A DNA stretch of 64,000 nucleotides. Source: Spirochaetaceae bacterium (GTDB taxonomy: Bacteria > Spirochaetota > Leptospiria > Leptospirales > Leptonemataceae). A program made the position numbers and the translations under genes. Below the pieces are notes generated by a model. That model was not told the origin of the DNA. It saw nothing but the letters and a program-made list of their open reading frames with translations, and did not search any database. The stretch covers positions 1-64,000 of the forward strand of contig PCBI01000002.1 in the NCBI GenBank assembly GCA_002730875.1, given 5' to 3'. Below are positions 60,199 to 64,000 of the stretch, one piece after another (position 1 is the stretch's first letter; each line of letters starts with the position of its first letter).

Positions 60199-60537
60199 AT
60201 GGAAATTTCCAGAAGAGAAAGCGGCGATATAGTCATTCTGGATGTAAACGGGGAGATCGATCTCTACAATGCACCAGAGATTAAAGAGCTGATTAACAAG
60301 CTCATAGAAGAGAAAAAATACAATGTTGTAATCAATTTGGATCGCGTATCCTACATTGACTCGTCCGGAATTGGTGCGTTAATCTCCAGTCTATCCAACC
60401 TGAAGATATATCAGGGCGGACTGAAGATTACTAACGTATCCGGGTCGGTGAGGAAGGTATTCGAGCTAACCAAGCTCACCTCCTTCTTTGAAATCTACGA
60501 CTCTGAGGCGGATGCCCTGGCTGCATTCAAGTCTTGA
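60199..60537 (+). CDS. STAS-domain anti-sigma factor antagonist
   Basis: 112 aa. Core motif: GDIVILDVNGEIDLYNAPE and VSYIDSSGIGALISSL, where the Ser of IDSSG is the residue phosphorylated in SpoIIAA/RsbV-type antagonists. It binds an anti-sigma kinase and releases a sigma factor or other partner when dephosphorylated, for example by a SpoIIE-type phosphatase such as that encoded at 43540. It has its own promoter and terminator, so it is monocistronic. Length is normal for this family. Confidence 0.93.
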   Translation: MEISRRESGDIVILDVNGEIDLYNAPEIKELINKLIEEKKYNVVINLDRVSYIDSSGIGALISSLSNLKIYQGGLKITNVSGSVRKVFELTKLTSFFEIYDSEADALAAFKS

Positions 60538-60573
60538 TATCCCGTTCGGGAAGATGGATCCCGTGATTTAGAG

Positions 60574-60607
60574 ATGGCCGGCTCCCCGAAAGTCGGCCAT
60601 TTTCTTT
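60574..60607 (+). terminator. Terminator of the STAS gene
   Basis: atggccg (60574-60580) pairs with cggccat (60594-60600) across a 13-nt loop, followed by tttcttt. Confidence 0.8.
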
Positions 60608-60639
60608 AAGACGGGACCTGCAACTATCTGGAGGAACAA

Positions 60640-62010
60640 ATGGGAAACATACGAATTTTTCTGAAACCCGCATTGCTGGGTTCAATGGCGCTCTTTGTAA
60701 TGCAATGCGCCAGCACAGCTCCTGTAAAAGAGCTGAGCGATGCCCGCCAGGAGATTGCTCTGGCGGAGCAAGAAGATGCGAAGAAGCATGCTTCTGATGA
60801 ACTGGATGCTGCGGTTAGCAGCCTGAAAGAAGCCCACGATCAACTGGCCGCTGGCGAGAATGATACCGCCAAAGCAACAGCCCTGGCTGCGGATGCCACA
60901 GCTACTAAAGCGCGACTGGACTCTGTAGGCCCCTTTACTGCAGACATGCAGGAAAAAGCGGAAGAGCTGATTGCAAGCGCCGATGAGGCCTATGCCGAGA
61001 AGCTGGCCACTGATGATTTCGAGTCAGCTAAACTGCTAAAAGAAAAAGGCGACGACGAGCATGCAAAAGCTAAAGATGCAAGCTCCAGCGCCGCCGATCA
61101 GGGCGACGGAATGACCGCACTGGAATCCGGAAACATTCTCGATCAATACCGATCAGCGTACTTGAACTACCAACAATCGCAGGATGCGGCCGCCAAAGCG
61201 CGCGCAACCGCTCTGGCTCAAAAAGACCAGTTGCTTTCCAGCCTGTCCGGCGCCGAATCCATCCTGGAAAAGGCTCGCTCCTACGAAGCGGAAAAAACCG
61301 CTCCGGAAGAATACGCGGCTGCTCAGGAAGAAATTCAAAACGCTCGCGATCTAATCAATGACGACAAGTTAAAAGATGGCGCCATGTCCATCGAGAAATC
61401 CGAGGAACTGGCCCGGGCAGCCCTGGAAGCCGCCCTGCCTGCCTATGCGAAGAAGCTAAAAGCAGAGGCCGACCTGGCTGTTGGCAGCGCCGACAAAGAA
61501 TTCGCCTCTTTCAAACGAAAAGGCAACCAGGCGGAAGTACAGAGCATTGGCGAGTTTCTACGCGCGGCCAAAGAGGCTCTCACTGAAGCCGGAACCAATC
61601 TGGAAGAAGAGAACTATGAAGAGTCCATCGCCGAGTCAAAAGAGGCTCTGAGACTGGCCTCCGTGGTAGCGGAAAAGACCGGAACGGCCCTGGCGGAACG
61701 CTCTACAGATAACGACTCCAGCGCGCAGAGCTCTGAAGGCTGGAAGACCTACACCGTTAAGAAGCGACGTCCGGCAGATACTCTATGGAGAATCTCCGGC
61801 TTGCGCGAAAACTACGGAAACCCATTCCTGTGGAAGCGAATCTATGACGCCAATAAGGATAAGATCAAGAATCCTAACCTGATCTATCCCGGTCAGATCT
61901 TCGACATCCCTCCGAAGACAGGTCCTGTCACAAAACCTGCAAAGGATGATGGCGTAGAAGATATGGATTCTGACGACTCCAGCGATATGGATCGCGAAAA
62001 CGTAGAATAG
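60640..62010 (+). CDS. LysM-domain lipoprotein
   Basis: 456 aa. Lipoprotein signal: SMALFVMQCAS with Cys near residue 23. The mature part is a long Ala/Glu/Lys-rich helical region with a repeated SDARQEIALAEQ / AAVSSLKEAHDQ / AKATALAADATA-type pattern (about residues 30-360), like DUF4398-bearing spirochete lipoproteins. A LysM domain follows at about 375-425 (YTVKKRRPADTLWRISG, YDANKDKIKNPNLIYPGQIF), which should bind peptidoglycan. The final 30 residues are acidic (DDGVEDMDSDDSSDMD). It probably links envelope to cell wall. Ribosome binding site ggagg is strong, and a terminator follows. Confidence 0.88.
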   Translation: MGNIRIFLKPALLGSMALFVMQCASTAPVKELSDARQEIALAEQEDAKKHASDELDAAVSSLKEAHDQLAAGENDTAKATALAADATATKARLDSVGPFTADMQEKAEELIASADEAYAEKLATDDFESAKLLKEKGDDEHAKAKDASSSAADQGDGMTALESGNILDQYRSAYLNYQQSQDAAAKARATALAQKDQLLSSLSGAESILEKARSYEAEKTAPEEYAAAQEEIQNARDLINDDKLKDGAMSIEKSEELARAALEAALPAYAKKLKAEADLAVGSADKEFASFKRKGNQAEVQSIGEFLRAAKEALTEAGTNLEEENYEESIAESKEALRLASVVAEKTGTALAERSTDNDSSAQSSEGWKTYTVKKRRPADTLWRISGLRENYGNPFLWKRIYDANKDKIKNPNLIYPGQIFDIPPKTGPVTKPAKDDGVEDMDSDDSSDMDRENVE

Positions 62011-62047
62011 ATTCAATCAGAACCCCTGCAGCGTGAGCTGCTTCAAG

Positions 62048-62075
62048 AGGCCCTCTATCTGGAGGGCCTTTTTTT
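62048..62075 (+). terminator. Rho-independent terminator after the LysM lipoprotein gene
   Basis: aggccctc (62048-62055) pairs with gagggcct (62062-62069) around tatctg, with a long T run to 62075. Confidence 0.92.
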
Positions 62076-62232
62076 ATTGATCCGGCTCTATGCTGTCCAG
62101 TCTGGATTTCCCGTCTTTTCCACCTCTACAGTCTTTCCGCAGTGTGCGTTGAATCCTGGAGGACCCGACCCAGATCCCGGTGTGGGCGCGCGAGAAATGC
62201 GCACGTGATCGAAAAAAGGGTCTTCGAACACC

Positions 62233-62238
62233 TATAAT
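62233..62238 (+). promoter_or_regulatory. Perfect -10 box (tataat) before the YceK-like gene
   Basis: tataat at 62233-62238; the expected -35 region (62210-62215, cgaaaa) is poor. Initiation near 62245 leaves about 14 nt before the ATG at 62259, without a Shine-Dalgarno sequence. Confidence 0.45.
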
Positions 62239-62258
62239 GTGCCTGTTAAATGTAACTT

Positions 62259-62563
62259 ATGAAAGTTAGAAAGCGGCTCTCCGTCATAGCTTCTGTGGCA
62301 CTCCTCGCGCTCCTGGCATTCCTGGCGCTCCTACTCAATGGACCGGGCTGTGCTTCACTGGCTTCGCTGTCAGATTACCGGCACGGGAAAATGCACTATT
62401 CCGGGACGGCGCTGGACCTTGCATTCATTGGTGATGGTCCGTGGGTCATGCTGCTATGGGCCTGGCCTTTCGTTTCTTATGCCTCGTAAATCTTTCGCTG
62501 AGTTGTGCAGTGGATACGGTTTTGCTTCCTGTGCATTTTGTAATAGATCTGGCCAATCCGTGA
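62259..62563 (+). pseudogene. YceK/YidQ-type lipoprotein interrupted by a frameshift
   Basis: Frame 1 starts with MKVRKRLSVIASVALLALLA and a lipobox region LLLNGPGCASL, then YRHGKMHYSGTALDLAFIG, as in YceK-family lipoproteins, and stops at 62487-62489. The conserved C-terminal block of that family (E. coli YceK ILDLPFSLVFDTLLLPIDI) continues in the minus-one frame as LVNLSLSCAVDTVLLPVHFV and ends at the stop at 62561-62563. The two halves join near 62480-62490. A one-base change or assembly error, or less likely programmed frameshifting, would explain it. Confidence 0.7.
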
Positions 62564-62631
62564 TAGTCAGACGGGCTATTTTCCGGCAAAGCTGAACTCC
62601 GATAAGCCCCTGGACGTCCTATGAATGATCT

Positions 62632-63969
62632 ATGCTGTGTTTGTCAACAATGCGTCAATTGTGGGCCGGTCCACCGGTCGTCTGGATCTCGAATACGCTG
62701 AAGCCCGGGCCTGGGGCGCTTGCTTTCGTTTCCTCCCGTCACTTCAGGTTTGTTTCGCTGAGCTTCTGTGCTCTGATCTTTGCTGCCAATTGCTATACTC
62801 TCCGAACGGAAACGAAATTCAAACCTGGAAAAGAGCGCGTCCTGGAAGACCGCTATGACGAGCATTTCTTTCGAAACAGCTACAAGGTCCGGCATCAGCT
62901 TTCCCATGGGTTCCAGTTTGATATAGAAGCCTGGCGAATCACTCGTAAGATCAAAACTCAATTGGTGGAGAAGCGCGGCACTGCCAGCCGAGATCTGAGT
63001 CAAGACCGGGACGGCTCCTATCAGGTTCACTCTCATTTCTTTTTCTCCTGGAATCGAAGCCGAGTAGAAAGTGTAGAACAATACCTTTTACTGAATACCT
63101 TGTTCGCAATTCCTTCCCTGGGCCTGTCATTGGTAGCCATGACTCTGGATTTAGGCACTTTGCCTTTCCGGACCCTGGATTACGAATACCGCGACGTCAC
63201 CGAAGAAAAGGTCTGGCAGCGCTACATTAGAAAACCCGTGCAGGTGACCGGTACCCTGGATTGCGATGGGCTGGACATTGAAATTGTGAAAAACCATGGT
63301 AAGGCGGCCATAGCGGCTCAAAGGAATGCCCCCTGGAAGTCTTTTCGCATCTGTACCTTGCCCGGGATGGACCAGGAGTATTTCTGGGATCTATCGGAAA
63401 CCGATCCGCGTAGCCGACCGGAAGCGGGTTGGTTGGTGGACATCGCCCTGGACCGACAGCCGGCGATTCGTCAGGAGTTGAAGGAAACCCTCTTGCAAGG
63501 CCTGCAACATCTGGAGCGGAGCAGAACTTACGACCTGCATCCGCATAGTCGCACCAGGTTCTGTGCTATGGCAAGAGCATCGATTTACTTTCTGGAAGAT
63601 GAGTCTCTGCGGAGTTCGCTGGAGTCCCGTCTGGCTGCTCTGTGCGATAAATGGCCCACAGGCAAGAAGTCCGTATATGAGTATGGCGCGCCGTTGCGCG
63701 AAATGCTCCGGGAATTGGAGACCACAACTATTTCGCAAGCTGCTCGTAGGGGCAATATTCCGGACCGCATTGTTCTCGTTCAAAGAGCTCAACTCCCGGA
63801 CCCGAAATCCAATATCGCTCACGGAAGCTGCAGTTCCCTATTACAGGAATCCAGCGACTGTGGCCGAGAGTCAGAAACACCTTATCGCATCTCCGGTCAC
63901 ACTTCTTACCTGGAGTCCTTCAAAGCTGACTCTGGAGCCCCGGTCCATGCCAGGATGGTAAAAGAATGA
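62632..63969 (+). CDS. Large hypothetical protein, possibly a lipoprotein
   Basis: Up to 445 aa. I do not recognise the family. The N-terminus is uncertain: LSFCALIFAANCYTLRTETK near residue 45 looks like a hydrophobic lipobox segment, so the true start may lie upstream at ATG 62632 or at a rare codon closer to it. The mature part is basic with FDIEAWRITRKIKTQLVEKRG, two hydrophobic stretches (YLLLNTLFAIPSLGLSLVAM) and late HPHSRTRFCAMARASIYF. It follows the YceK-like gene in the same direction by 68 bp and may be a functional partner. It runs to near the window end. Confidence 0.65.
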   Translation: MLCLSTMRQLWAGPPVVWISNTLKPGPGALAFVSSRHFRFVSLSFCALIFAANCYTLRTETKFKPGKERVLEDRYDEHFFRNSYKVRHQLSHGFQFDIEAWRITRKIKTQLVEKRGTASRDLSQDRDGSYQVHSHFFFSWNRSRVESVEQYLLLNTLFAIPSLGLSLVAMTLDLGTLPFRTLDYEYRDVTEEKVWQRYIRKPVQVTGTLDCDGLDIEIVKNHGKAAIAAQRNAPWKSFRICTLPGMDQEYFWDLSETDPRSRPEAGWLVDIALDRQPAIRQELKETLLQGLQHLERSRTYDLHPHSRTRFCAMARASIYFLEDESLRSSLESRLAALCDKWPTGKKSVYEYGAPLREMLRELETTTISQAARRGNIPDRIVLVQRAQLPDPKSNIAHGSCSSLLQESSDCGRESETPYRISGHTSYLESFKADSGAPVHARMVKE

Positions 63970-64000
63970 AGCGCTTCGATCCAACGGTCAAAGTTCGCCG

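Noticed and set aside
63563..63961. Alternative plus-strand frame at the end of the 62632 gene with a plausible-looking tail
   Set aside because: The main frame has normal codon use and remains open to its stop, so a frame change is not needed.

Overview
The window reads as chromosomal DNA of a spirochete of the order Leptospirales, most likely a higher-GC relative such as Leptonema or Turneriella (inference). Supporting signs are an OmpL1-type porin with the Leptospira OmpL1 end motifs, a bacterial histone-fold protein of the kind known from Leptospira, a fliI-fliJ-flbB flagellar operon, a spiro-SPASM-type protein, many lipoproteins with lax spirochetal lipoboxes, and a 23S rRNA 3' end with no 5S gene behind it. 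I see no insertion sequence, prophage, tRNA or CRISPR array; the region looks like stable core genome with dense, mostly short operons on both strands.

Layout. 1-0.4 kb: 3' end of 23S rRNA and its terminator. 0.5-9 kb: DinB-like lipoprotein, heme-ligand-less bacterioferritin, bicarbonate transporter SbtA, then on the minus strand its PII-like partner SbtB followed by FabI, a DHA2 drug exporter, and on the plus strand a GDP-mannose dehydratase-like enzyme and an amino-acid permease. 9-16 kb: small proteins (DoxX-like, CopZ-like, PilZ), the minus-strand operon histone-cupin-HAD phosphatase, GalE and a TPR-like lipoprotein. 15.8-24.2 kb: carA-dus-surA-like-spiroSPASM run, followed by a SpsF/NeuA-like cytidylyltransferase overlapping a PseG-like protein, and a CPBP membrane protease. 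24.3-28.3 kb (minus): RNase R, TsaB/TsaE and a small membrane protein. 28.3-34.3 kb: ExbB-ExbD plus an outer-membrane barrel, an SDR epimerase, an SGNH lipoprotein and an alpha/beta hydrolase. 34.4-40.4 kb: purN, purH, a lipoprotein, an S41 protease and AroC. 40.6-43.4 kb: flagellar fliI-fliJ-flbB. 43.5-48 kb: a SpoIIE-type phosphatase coupled to a PTS enzyme I paralog, RluA-type synthase, a charged hypothetical. 48-64 kb: OmpL1, RNase HI, MDR dehydrogenase, degenerate-GGDEF/EAL protein, DinB, LeuRS with a lysine-rich insert, TPR protein, tocopherol-cyclase-like protein, Tgt, a STAS anti-sigma antagonist, a LysM lipoprotein, a frameshifted YceK-like lipoprotein and a large unrecognised protein.

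How genes work together. SbtA and SbtB form a predicted inorganic-carbon uptake module, and the neighbouring FabI and the more distant CarA use products of bicarbonate metabolism. TsaB and TsaE serve tRNA t6A modification; Dus, Tgt, RluA and LeuRS add further tRNA and rRNA functions. Gmd-like, GalE, SDR, SpsF-like and PseG-like proteins point to nucleotide-sugar and surface-polysaccharide synthesis. The SpoIIE phosphatase and the distant STAS protein could belong to one partner-switching cascade.

The observations I consider most worth following are the histone operon, the SbtAB module in an apparently heterotrophic spirochete, the spiro-SPASM/cytidylyltransferase/PseG-like cluster, basic low-complexity appendages on unrelated proteins (including an insert in LeuRS), promoters placed so close to start codons that sbtB and carA would be leaderless, and repeated approximately 20-bp tandem duplications at gene borders.
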